Origin: Salarias fasciatus
Taxonomy: Eukaryota; Chordata; Actinopteri; Blenniiformes; Blenniidae
NCBI RefSeq assembly: GCF_902148845.1
Contig: NC_043745.1
Span: 32,811,341 to 32,875,340, forward strand
Length of the DNA stretch: 64,000 nt
Reading direction: 5' to 3'
Notes under the pieces: model-generated
Seen by the model: the letters and a program-made list of their open reading frames with translations, nothing else
What the model was told of the DNA's origin: nothing
Databases searched by the model: none
Shown: one piece after another, positions 48,244 to 60,500 of the stretch
How the letters are laid out: each line of letters starts with the position of its first letter
Numbering within the stretch: position 1 is the first letter of the stretch
Made by a program: the position numbers and the translations under genes

Positions 48244-49635
48244 TCAAATGCGCATAACAGTTTTTCTAACACCTGCTTCATCACATGATTTCTTACGTCT
48301 TTTGCACTTTCGTTGTAGCCTGTCGTCTCTGGCTAACTTACGTCCAGATGAGCTGGGTGTTGTTTTGTGAGGGAAGATAGATGGTACATAATCCGGGTGA
48401 GTGGTGTCATTATTCTTGGCTCCTGCAAAAAAAGTAAAATAAAATATATTAATAAAAATAATAAACAAATGGGAAATAGACTACATCTAGATCAATCATT
48501 GCATAAGTCTTTCAAAGATGTCAGGTAAAAAGGCAAAGCAATCAAGCAACCTGTCATTTCCCGTGAGAGGAAAGCCCTCTATACATAGGGTGACCATATT
48601 TTGATTTCCAAAAAAGAGGACAACCAGCAGGGCCTTGAGACACAAATTCAGATAGGTTTCTCGGAGGTTGAACATGCTTTATTAGTCAATGGTGCAAAAT
48701 TAACTTCTGTAATACAATGAAATGAAATCTATAAAAATGTATATAAAAAAGTAACAGCTCTCTTACACTCTTTTCAAATAAGCAAATAAATAATATTAAA
48801 TAATTTTCTAAATATGAACTCTTCCGTTAGAAAATCCAGCTTCAACAATATATCTCTTAATAACTGTAATAAGATAAATAATAAGATACATTTCACAAAA
48901 ATACTAACTTAACAAACAAAAAGGATATGTACTTTTCATCTTTAGTTGTCTTCGTCATCCTTCTGTTCTTGCTTGCACTCCGCCTCCCATATGTCCCAAC
49001 CAGGACGGTATTTTGGAATTTTTTTAGCAATTCATGAGTGAAGCGGCACTGTCTGAACAGCCCTGTCTGCTCTGCTCCGCTCCTCTGTGTGTGTGTGTGT
49101 GTGCGCAATCTCGTGCAACAAAGTAGTATCATAGTATTGTGTGCAAAGCGCCGGTCAGTTTACGTTCACGCGTAATTGTGTTATAAAAACAGTGAACACC
49201 GGACATTTTCCTGAATTTATAAAATCCGCCCGGACGCCCTGGACAGGACGTAAAGTGGACATGTCCGGGAAAAAGAGGACTCTTCGTCACCCTATATATA
49301 CAGCCCAGGTTTAGAGGAGACAGTGCAGGAGGAAGAGGAGGACAAGGTGGAAGAGACAAAAAAAAACACTGAAAAAGTATCAGGAGTAATAAGTACATAC
49401 CTGAAATAAAATGAGCTGAGCACACATATGTGTAATCAGATCTTGGGTGCCATAAGTTGTTGTGGAGAGGGGTCAGACGATTTTCTGATTTCGATGTTGC
49501 CTTTCGGTTTATGGCTTGCAGCCACAGTTGGCGCCTTTCTGGTTCCGTGCACTCACTCGGTATCATATAAAATGACAGAGTAGGATTTTTGCTTTTGTTG
49601 TTGGTGCAGCCGACCACACAACAACTCTTAACCAT
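48244..49635 (-). CDS. Short THAP-domain protein
   Basis: Exon 1 (49635-49401) and exon 2 (48422-48244) join in phase to 137 residues. The start MVKSCCVVGCTNN places the first zinc cysteines at residues 5-10, as is usual for THAP domains, so I prefer it to in-frame ATGs about 30 codons upstream. The domain continues with LSFYMIPSECTEPERRQLWL, ends VCSAHF (C-x2-H), and has the closing YVPSIFPH motif in exon 2. A basic tail follows (RKCKRRKKSCDEAG), a likely nuclear localisation signal. THAP domains bind DNA through a C2CH zinc module. The protein is short compared with most THAP proteins, so further exons may have been lost. It is transcribed away from golgb1 across a shared promoter. A transposon fills its only intron. 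Confidence 0.65.
48597..49293. mobile_element. hAT-like non-autonomous DNA transposon in the THAP intron
   Basis: The left end AGGGTGACCATATTTTGATT and the right end AAAAAGAGGACTCTTCGTCACCCT are inverted (AGGGTGAC / GTCACCCT, with AAAGAGGAC repeated inside both ends). The pattern matches a widespread vertebrate hAT-type element. There is no transposase frame in the 697 bases. Target duplication is not clear by eye because the flanks are TA-rich. Confidence 0.65.
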
Positions 49636-49689
49636 TTTAGAACCTCTCTCGTCTGTCGAAGCTAGCGAAGACGACAGACAGCGTTCCCC

Positions 49690-49800
49690 TTTGCTTCTGG
49701 TTGCCATAGGGGGCAACGCGAATCCTACTTCCGGTTTCCGGTTCGTGCGCTGACGTCATCGCGCATGCGCACTTCCCTCACAGTTGTCTGTTGACAAACG
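49690..49800. promoter_or_regulatory. Bidirectional CpG promoter between THAP gene and golgb1
   Basis: Within 110 bases lie an ETS site (ACTTCCGG, 49727-49734) with a second TTTCCGG, a full CRE (TGACGTCA, 49751-49758) and an NRF1 palindrome (GCGCATGCGC, 49761-49770). There is no TATA box. The THAP start codon is about 55 bases to the left on the minus strand, and the golgb1 leader begins to the right. This combination is typical of housekeeping bidirectional promoters. Confidence 0.75.
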
Positions 49801-49878
49801 TGAACGATGCTGATCCCGATCCCGGTTTGTGGAATTTAAATGTAACTGGATTTCATCGACATGTTTCAGGCGTGAACC
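49801..49878 (+). other. Probable untranslated exon 1 of golgb1-like gene
   Basis: The leader ends at the donor GAACCCG/GTGAGCG after 49878. It is followed by a 1.6 kb intron ending at TTTGTTTCAG before 51521. The next exon carries the start codon 14 bases in. Joining is inferred. Confidence 0.55.
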
Positions 49879-51520
49879 CGGTGAGCGCTGCATGATCATA
49901 CTTTAGTTCCTGCAGACTGCATGACTCAACGAATTTATCTAATGCTCGCTGAGTTAGCATGTAGCCGCATAGCTTAGCTGCGTTCATAAAGTTAGCCGTC
50001 TGGATTAGCGTTAGCAAGAATTAACATTCTTTTAAATAACTACATGATTCGAGCACCCCAACCCCCTAAGCAATTTGTATGGAGTAAAAACAGGCATTTC
50101 GTGTTTCGACGACCCTTGCGTGCCCAGTTGGTGTTTCTTCGATGGTTTAGCTAATCATTAAAGCCTCGACCACCCTTGGATAACTTCTAGAAACGCTTCT
50201 TTAAATACCCGGTTTTACCTTTTCACACATTCAGGGATTTTACTCTCCTTCAGACAGTCGAGAGTGATGCTAGGGTTCAAAGGAGACGCTTTGGCAGAAT
50301 AACGTGTCTGTGCATGCCCGTTGCAGCAGCTTCAAATTCCATAAAGCAATCTGCATATCATTCATTCATAACCTGAATATACGAGTCTCAATGTTGAAAT
50401 CATGCTGGGTTTTGTTTTAATAATGTGAACATGGAAGAACGTTATTCTACCCACAGTTCACCTGTTTCTAATCACTAAGTAATACGTGGTCCACGTCAAA
50501 ATCTGTATGTAGTCTGATGAAGCAAGAAATCCAGAAAAGCTGCCATACAGAGGCACAACAGAGTGTCTCTTCAGATGCAGTCCACTGTGGTATGCCTGCC
50601 TGTGAAAACCAGTTTGACCTGATTTCCCTGCTGCGTCACATGAGCCGGACGGTTCAGCAGGCTGGATGAATGTGGCCTGTCATGCACCCTGCCACAGCTC
50701 TCCAGGTTTCACCAGGCCTCCGTCAAGCCCTGGCTGAGGTCGGTCCTGTGGTTGCTTGGAGTCTTCCTGCTTCCAGTGCCAAAGGCAACACCTGTCAGGG
50801 ATACTTTCAACACTCGAGCTTCATGGTTCCGTTAATTCTCTGCTTGGCCCTCATCTCAGCAGTTGCTTCATTGACTTAAGATCCATTTGGCTTGGTTTGC
50901 TAGGTTGCTGGATAAGATTACTGTAAAACCGGTGCTCCTTTGTCAAATAAAGAATATTGAAGGTGGCTTATAAATATTTAGAGGAGGCAATGCAGTGAGT
51001 GCCGTCTCATGTTTCACTGACCTGCTTTTATGGTCTGGCTTTTATATAGTGGTAGTGAGTTTTATTTCAGTCACATTTTCCTTATGGTTTATTGCATTCC
51101 ATCTTGTCATAATATATTGACATTTTAGGTATTTTACACTATTGTTTTTAATTCTTAATCTCATACCCATTTGTTTGAATTTCTTTCCACTGTCATTTCA
51201 TGCCTTCATACAGAATTTTGCTGTCAACAGTTCCCTATTTTTTTTTATACTCACAATCAACAGGATTTTAAGCGTTGCTGTTGCTTGACATTGATTCAAA
51301 CAAACTTGGGAGTAAAGTATGTGCAGAAGATGCTATGGCATTTAGGAAACTCAGGGGAATGGAGGAATTATTTCTGTCATGACTGTGTCGCAGTGTGATA
51401 CAAAAATAGTGCTAAACTTTGCATTTCATAAAGCAAGCTGAAAGCAATCCAAGCAACCTTTCAGTTAGACACGCTTGTAAAATCTGGATTGTGTAAATAA
51501 CTCATGTGTTTTTGTTTCAG
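49879..51520. other. First intron of the golgb1-like gene
   Basis: No convincing coding exon. A moderately GC-rich block near 50560-50880 has short open frames but no recognisable motif or splice-flanked frame. Confidence 0.45.
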
Positions 51521-51534
51521 GTCAAAACAAAACC

Positions 51535-54500
51535 ATGTTGAAATGGTTTTCGGGCGAAGAGGGAGAGCCTGGTTCTGGAGTAAGTATAAATCTACTTAGT
51601 CATTCTTTAATGTGGGATTTACAGCTTTGGGATTTTTCAGTAATTCTCCAAGTCTTCTGACTTCTTAACATTTTCCTGGCAATATGCATGCATTCTTTAC
51701 ACCCAATAGCATACATCATTTGGTGTTTCCTGCTGTTTAAATATGGTCTTTTTATGCCTTGCTGTTAAAGTAAATTAGCAAATGCTGATACAATATATAT
51801 ATGATATTTTTTAAGCTTTAAAAAAAACAAGAAATATTAAACTTCTCACTTATATTTATGTGACTTATTTGTTGATCTCCAGCTTTAAGTATTTGAAGAA
51901 TTTTTGTCAGTCATACGAGCAGAAATGTGTTTTTTTTGGCAGACGCCAGTATCCCATTTATAGGTATTATCAAATGGCACGCATATTTTTTATCTCTATG
52001 TTCGAATTAGTCCTTACTATTTGAAGATATTGTTTCATTTCTAGTGACTGCTGTTGTATCACTTAGTATTGAACTAAATCTCACAGCTTGTGTTCTAGAC
52101 AAAGTATTTTTTTTTTCCTGACACCACGTCATCATTATCAGAACAGATAAGGTAAAGTATCTCAATGCCACAGTCGTTACCAAGAAGATCCCTAAGTGTT
52201 TTATTTCTGCTTATGCTCCAGTGAGCTGAGGGGAAGCCAAGTGAAAGCTCTGCAGTGCCAGATAAAGTTGAATGAGGTAGACTGCTGAGTGCAGGGCTTT
52301 AACTCAGACAATCACAGATCACGCTTCCTGTGAAGGGGGGCACCGCTCCATCTTAAATCCCTTTCATCCCTGTATGCTTCCATTCCCCCCCGTGTAACCT
52401 CACCAGGATAACAAGCTTTGGGATTTTGCTCGCTTTTTGTTTGATTGTCTTTTACCCTATTTTTCAAACTCTCCCTCAATTATTTAACTGGAAGTTTGGA
52501 ATTAAGAAGCAACTTTTGCTCTTCTCAGATCGACCTTTGTTTATTATGTGCACACAGCTCTATTAGTGTAGCTTCATTGTGACACTCTGTTAGTCAGTTT
52601 AATCACTGTTTCACTTCTTAAGGTCAGCTGAACGTACATCGATTAGTTGCAGGAATAAGGCGTGTAGCCTAAATGTCTTTTCTTCAGTTGAACATCTTCA
52701 TGGAGCAGTGACAACAAGAAGTAACAAAACAGCCGAGATGAACTGACCACATGCTGAACGCTCTTAGAAAGAGAAGGTCAGGTTTATTTAAAGCTGCTAA
52801 TGCTAATCACAGCTTCTGAACAGATTGATGTTAATGTTGGCAACAGTGGCAAATCTTTCTGTTTCTACCTGTGGGACGGTGTTTGTTCAGGAAGTTTCGT
52901 GAAATAATATCAGATTGCTCTTTTCTGGAACCAGTTCAGCCTGATGCTGAAGTTAACCGTGGATTCAATGATCAGATCACAGCGTGACAGCAGCTCAACT
53001 ATTTACTGTTCAAAGCTCGGACAAAAATAAATTGTACTGAGCCCACAAAAACAGTATCTGTAGCCGAGTTGTTTATTTCATAAAAGCAGTGAATTACTTG
53101 CATGTTACTGTTAAAAGTAACAGAGTAAGTGTTATTCCCTTCACTTTGTCTCGTCATTGTTTGTAGCCTGGAAAGTCATAAATTTAGTGAACAAAAACCT
53201 CAGATTACATTCCAGTCTCCAGGACATTTAGCACATGTGACACAGTGCAGCTTCAACACCTTCTTTTTGTTCACCATCTTTCCTGGTCCGTCCCTCCCCT
53301 CAGGGACCAGGCTCTCCCAACGCCGCTGCTCGGGGTGGAGAGGTCGCCGTGGAAGAAATGGCGGAGAGGCTGACACAGACGGAGCAGCTTGTCAGTCAGC
53401 TAAAAGAGATGATCCGGGAAAAGGACGCAGCTCTGCGCTCCAAAGACGACCAACTGAAGGTGAAGACATGCTCTCCGCTGGCGTCTGGGTTAATTTTAGA
53501 GGGTTCAGAGCCTTTTATGGATTATAAATGTGTTTTTATTCGATGGTCTTCACATCCATGGCATATTTTTCCAGCTTCAGCTGTCTCAAACTGACAGATG
53601 TCTCAACTGCTCATCCCACAAATGCATGTCCCTTCCAAACGTGACATTTGAGAAAGAAATAAACATTCTTTCCCACTGTATAACAACTATTGTGTAGAGT
53701 TGATGTTAGAAAAAATATGCATATTGAACACACATGTCCTTCCTTTTTGAGCTGTTTATTAAAACCAGGCTAATTCTTCAATGTAAATTACAGCAAACAT
53801 ACTGCTCACACTTGAGGCTTTCATTTGCTGCAGCTGCTATGTCCATGTAATCTAATTACATGTGGTATGACATGCTGTGGGGAGTTTTCTGTCCCATTTT
53901 CCGACCACATGTCATCTGCATGTGTCTGACTCAGCCGGGCACAGCGGGTCATGTGAGCTACTCTAAACGTGATTCTTCTCCGGTTGGACTCTCAGTGAAA
54001 TTGCAGAGTAAAAAAAAAAAAAAAAAAAAAACCTTATCATGTTAACTATTCATCCCTCAGGTCAAAGTCTGCTTCCTGATAATAAAGACAGGAATGTTAG
54101 CCTACCTGCAGTCAATGTTTGGCTCCGGAGAAAGCAAACAGGAACACCTCCTGCGAGAGCCTTTACTGCTCTGCTGGTGATGTCTCACCCTGTCAGAGTC
54201 CACCTGATGGGGGGACGAGGCGTCTTCTCCAGCGTGTATGAAGAGACAGTGAGACTGCATTGTTGTGATGCTCCCTGGACTTGTTTCTTGTGGCTCAGGT
54301 GGAGAAGGAGGCGTGTGAGGCCAAACTGTCCAAGCTGCGCCTTCAGAACAAAGCCAAGGTGACCTCCCTCACGTCACAGCTGGAGGAGCTGAAGAAGCAA
54401 CAGGGAGGCCCTGGCACGCCCACACACACCAAGAAGGTGCAGGCACGCTCACATACACACTCCTACAGTTGACTTGTGTCACTCCAGGGTACGCTGGTGT

Positions 54501-57500
54501 TTAGATAAGATATGAGGTGAATAAAAGACGGTTAGTCCGGAGGTTGACTTCACTCGAGATGCTTATAGCAAGTCATAACATTTGTCTCATGGTGATGTAG
54601 TAAATTGTTTTTGCCAGCAGGGGGCTCTTTCGAGCTACTGCTGCTCCACATAGGTTTAAAATGATGCAGTTGAAAGAAACAAGGGACTGTTTTTGCATCT
54701 AATAGACAAGAAGCACTCATGACTTGGACCATACTTAGTCTTCTGTCTGAGATTCTCAGTGTGATCTTTGCTGTGTTTTCTTCTTGCTTCCTGTCAGGGC
54801 TCATCAGAGACAGGAGACCACGCCAATCGGGGGAAGATCGTCCTGCTGAAGAAGAAGGTCGAAGAACTCGAGCAGCAGCTTGCACAAAAAGATGAGGAAC
54901 TGGAAAACAAGGTACAACCTTTTCAGAGTTATTTTTTTTCCATGCCTCATATATTTGTGGGCTTTATGGCGTCCCAAAGAAGTCTCTGAAACTCCGTGTC
55001 AGCCTGAAGCTTTTAACATGTTGAATATATCCATGTTTTTCTACATCTGGCCCTAAACATGGGAGACTCCTCATTGAGTTAATCCACAGTGCCTCCCTGG
55101 GAAATATCTCAGCTGTTCTCCATCTCTGAAACTTTCTAACAGCAGTTGAAATTAAGTGTTGAATATTAAAAAACACAATGTTATATTCAAACTGCACCAG
55201 TCCAAAGAAAATTAAATATCTTGATGCAGTGGTGAATCAATGTATTAAGCTCCTTGGACAACTTGTTTCCTCTGCTGTGGAATGTATTTTTGGCGTACGA
55301 CAGTCTAAGCTCTACGAATGTTTTTTTTTTTGTTTTTTTTTCCCATATGTGGTAAATTTCTGTTGTGGAATTGTTTACATGTGAGTTACAGAGCGACAAT
55401 GAGAACTGAAGTGTTTCTAACCAGAAGCTACAATCTTGTAGAAAAAAGAGCTGGAGACGCGGCGGCAGCGAGGCGAGGAAATAGACGCCATGCTGACAGA
55501 GCGGGACAAAAAGCTGGCGGAAAAGGAAGCTTATATTGTCCACCTGCAGACCGCTTTGGCCGGAGATCAGCCCGTTACACCCGCACCACCACAAACGGTA
55601 AAGTTTAAACACACACCTCCACCTCGCGTTGACCGCACTCCCAACGCTCTCTCATCCTGAGCTGCACCTCCACAGGCGGCGGAGGACGGAGGAGCGATGC
55701 AGGAGCTGCAGCTGCTGGTCCAAAGTCTGACCAAGAAGGTGGGAGAGGGAGAGGAGCGTTACAGTCTGCTGCAGGAGCAGACAGACAGCCTCAAAGAACT
55801 GCTTTCCTCGGAGAAGGAGCAGTACACCCAGAAGGAGAACATGTACAAGCAGAACGTGCGTTCCTCCACTCCCTCGTATTCAACAGTGTCTCTCTTTGTT
55901 TGTGGTGAAGACTTTATAACCGGGTGATTTGTGTTCAGATCCAGACGTTTAAAGACATCATCATCCAGAAGGACAACCAGCTGATGGAGATCAACCAGAT
56001 GCACGAACAGGAGCTCTTCAAGCTCGCGGCAAAGTCTGACGCCAGTGCGGACTTAGAGCAGGTAATGGCAGCTCTGTTCAAAGCACCAGGGCGTATTTCA
56101 GCACAATCAAGGCTTTAGGATAATCAGTCAATAGCTTAGTAACAAGAAAAATAATACTGACATATATTTTTAAGTGTGGAAGGCAGCGTCTGTATCAATG
56201 ATATCACTCCAGAAAGAGGAAAAATAAGAAAGTGGTATCTGTAAAGATCTGTTGATATGATGTCTGAGTGGTTTGATAATTTTTTTCATGAATATTTCTG
56301 GTATAAGACAGATGTGTTCTGGGTGAATATCCACTGATGTGGAGCTGTTTCTGCTGTTGCTGCTGATGAAACCCAAAGTGGTGAATCACAGTGAAGGAGT
56401 CGAGTCTAAAAATACGTTTGACCGGACATTTCTATTAGATGGAGAATGAAGGCGTGTCCTTGAGTGGAGCATGAGTCAGCACACAATAGACTGTTTCACA
56501 TGAAGAGAAAAGGAAGAATAATCCACTGGGAAGTTTTTCTGAGACCCAAATAATCAAACTAGAATATGTGAAAGCTTGTTTCTGATTTCTTCTGTATTTT
56601 TATAGGAGATAATACACATTTAATTTGATTTACACATAACATACAGTCTTGCAATCTTACACCGTAGCCACTTGACTGTATGTAGCTGAATAAAATGTTG
56701 TTGATATTTAATGTGAGTGTGATTTACTCTTCCATCTTGTCATATTCTTTTCCTCCAGCTTCTGAAGGCTCTGAAGCAGAAGCTCCATGAGAAGGAGGAG
56801 GTGCTGCGCGGTAAAACCCAGGTCATCGATGTCCTGCAGGGAGAGGTGGACAGCAGAGACGAGCAGATAAAGGTCAGCAAGCACTTCCTGTAGCTTTCAT
56901 TTTTACAGTTTAAGCATTCCTATCACATCGGTGAATGTCAAGTTGCATTCTTGATTCTTAATTGGATCAGTGCAAAGTACAGCATAGCCATCTTGTGGCC
57001 ATTGATAATGAAAGAGTGGATAAAAAAACAAGTCTTCAGGATTAAGTTTAACCAGCAGTGGGGGAAAAAAGCAAAAATCTGTTTTTGAGTAGATCAGTTA
57101 CTGTTGGCAGAAGCAAATCTGATAAGCTTGACGATCACAGTCACATGACCTGAACCTATCTATAACTGTTGCTAACCCGAACCCTCCGAACGCAGGAGCT
57201 GGCAGAGCGTCTCTGTCGGCTACAAGTGGAACGAGAGAGCCTGGAGTCCAAAATGGAGGCAGAGAAACACGTGATGAGAGCACAGCTCCGCGACCTGATG
57301 GAGAAGCAGCAGGCCGAGGTGAAGCGCATCACCGAGCAGCACCAGGTCCTGATGGAGCAGACCCGGCAGGACCTGCTGGGGCAGCTGGAGGAGCTGAGGA
57401 GATCTGCAGCAGGAGCAGCAGGAGCTGGAGTCGTTCCAGAGGAGGACTCTGGGAACAGAAACCTGCTTGCTGATCAGAGCTCCATGCAGAGGATCGCTGA

Positions 57501-60500
57501 ACTGGAAGGTTGGTTCTTTTCTTTCTTTTGGTTATTTTTGTCAAAATATTGGAAGAAATCAGCAGAACTTGATTTGAATTTTCATAGCCATATTGTTTAA
57601 TTTGCACTTTTCTTGCGTTTTTAGTTGAAAGCCATCCTAAATTTAGGGTATATTTTCTTACCAGTGTTGTGCAAGGTACAGCAATCCAATATTTTTGGAA
57701 ATTCACTTAAAGCATTGGAGGTTAATCGGATGGTTAATTCACTACTCACTGCAAATAAAAAGTACTTTGGTGCTTGATGAAGGAAAAATTATTTCCTTGT
57801 TTCATACTGTCCAATTTTCAGGCCTGTTTTAGTGAGCGCATTGCTTTTGTTTTATGGTTATTGTGAAAGTTTAGCTGATCTGTGTGGAGCTGTCTGATTC
57901 GGCTAACCTAACTACAGACTAACACTGCCTGAAAAGAATGTAATTTTATCTACATACTGATTGTTATAGTTTCCTTGATCTGCTTCGCTTTTTGCAGCTC
58001 AAGCAAAGATAAAAACGGAAGAAGCCAGTCGGTCGGAGGCCAAGTTCTTAAAGATGAAGGCTTGGTCGAAGACTCGGATCAGACAGCTGGAGGAGGAGCT
58101 GAAGAAAAGCCAGGTGAGACTTTGAAATATTATGGTGTTTAATTCCAGATAGCTCATGTTTTTATCCACATTGATTCAGTAAATATTTGGGTTTAGCTCA
58201 CTTCATCAGGTTTCAGGCAGAAAAGGCTGATGTGTTGGATTTGATAGCTGTTTCCGTTTTACCCCCTTCAGGCTGGCGGCGCCCCTCCTGACCTGACCGC
58301 CCTGCGGAGCCGTGTCACAGCTCTGGAGGAGGAGAGAGAGGAAAACCTCTGGAAAGTAGAGCAGTATGAGGAGCTGCGAGCGAAAAATGGTGATCAATTC
58401 CATCAGTTGGATGAAATACGAGCAAATCATGTTGATAAATTTGGGTAAAATTCTGTAACATTGTCAGTAAAACTCGTGAGTCTGTGTGGTTTTCTAGACA
58501 TGCTGGAGGCGAAGCTGGTGGTTTATGAGGAGCAGCAGAGGACGCTCCAGGCCGACCTGGAGCAGTTCACCAAGAGGGCTGCGTCTCAGGTCGGAGGGTC
58601 TCCTCTCTGATAGCTCCTGCTTTCTGGGTGCGTTTGTTTCAATCTGCTCACTGTGGGTGCACTCCTCCCTCCGACCGCAGGCCAGCGAGTCCGGCAGCGC
58701 CGACGACACGCAGAGCCAAGTGCTGGAGTGGCAGGAGATGGTGGCCGAGGCGGCCAGCGCCCGAGACCGGGCCAGAGAGGAGAAGGCCGCCATGGCGCTG
58801 CGCATCAGCCACATGGAGGAGGAAAGAGAGGGTAAGAGCGCAGCCGGAGGATGATGCACAGACTGCAGAATCGACGACGGTTTCTTTTTATCCACAAATG
58901 CTCCTTCATGCACACCTAATCTGCTAAGAACTGGAACCTGATCAGCGAGTTCAATTTGTGTTAAAATACCGTTTAAGAAGACGTTAGTGTTTTAGAGTCG
59001 CATCATGAAAGGAGAACAGTTGAGGTAAGGTAAATTCATGTGGCAAACAATATCGAGTGATCCCTTTATTTTTTTATTTTGCATTTTAAAAAATAAGACA
59101 GCTCTTATTATTATTATGCTAACTATGATATCTAAATAGGATCCCTACTAATCAGGAGAGCTGGGGTGTTACATAAGAAGCGATCTGAAAAATGGCAAGA
59201 TTGTGTGTTTTTGTTTGAAATATTTTTCAAAAAACACTTGTTTTTGAAGACCTTCTTGGTTCTTGAGCAATCTATTGATTGCTGTTATTTTAAATTTTGA
59301 GGATCACTGTTCTTCATTGTCAAAATAAGATAAGATATGAGAATTAAATTGAAAATTCATGAATCGGAGAGTTCTAGTTCATCAGAAACATCCTTCATGA
59401 AACATGGTGGCAGAGGCACACATTTTGATAAAGAAAAACTTCAAGGTTGGTTTTAAATTTGCACAAATAAACCTTTTTTCTACCCAACAGTTTAATAATA
59501 AAGGGAAATGTAGATGATGGCATTTTAGGGAATAAAAAAAATAAGGTTAGAGTAAGCAAGAGAAGCTACATTTAAAAAATATATATATATTAGAGACAGC
59601 AAAATCAAATTGTTTGGAACTGCCACTCTCAACGTTTCGAATGTAAAAATGTTAAACAAAAAAAACACGTTTCTTGTATTTTCCTATAAATTGAGTTTAT
59701 TGTCCTTAATCAGATCTGTTCATGAATATAAACCTCCTTCATGCAAAAGCAATCACCTACCATTAACCAGCGCGTCCTCCAGCGCCTCGGCAGCAGACAC
59801 AGATTCTCAGTTTGTTTCACTGTTTGTCTGCTGTTGTTCCACTCAACATTACTTTCCTTTTCTTTATTTTTTTGTCCCCCCACCCCCGTTTTCATTGAGG
59901 AGATTCGGTTTACTCTGTGCTGCCTCTCATCTCGTGGCCCTCCACCCATCCACCCTCCTGCCCCCCTCCAGCCCCTGCTCCAGGGATGGGAGCAGCCACT
60001 CAGAACGGTTTCCCATCAGTTTTGTGCATGCAGGCTCCCCGGAACCCTCCGGTGCAGCTCCGGCTCGCTGCACTGCCCGCAGCTTCTCCGCGTCTTTGCT
60101 TCATGAAGGAGCAAGCCGCTGGCAGTGCAGAGCGCCGCTGCACTTTAGAGTCTGCCCTTTTAGTTCTCCTTTTCTTTCCCTCTCCTGTGTTAGTCCTCGT
60201 TTTTCCCAGACTTTTACCGCTTCCTTTTTCTTCTGTTCCTTCCTGTGATTACTGGTGGCCGCACTCACAGTGCCCTGATCTCCAAATCATTCTAATCACA
60301 CTGTTCTTGCACTAACACTTTAAAAAGACTAGCGTGTGATCGCTGTTCGAGCAAAGATTGAGATGTTTATCTGATGGTGTGAGAGATGCAATAAGACTCC
60401 TGCGACCATTTAATGCTAACGACTGTCCAATAAACGCGATGCGGCCATCGACACCACAGTAGCCCTACAGGAGGAGTGTCTGAGTTGAGGTTAAATGGTG

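Noticed and set aside
49701-49718. GTTGCC...GGCAAC palindrome as an RFX X-box
   Set aside because: The six-base spacer is too long for an X-box, and part of it is an upstream in-frame ATG region of the THAP gene.
50670-50879. 69-codon frame ending in a hydrophobic segment inside golgb1 intron 1
   Set aside because: Starts without splice or promoter support and resembles no known family.
53129-53527. 132-codon frame overlapping a golgb1-like exon
   Set aside because: Out-of-phase shadow of the exon at 53304-53459, whose coiled-coil frame fits the neighbouring exons.
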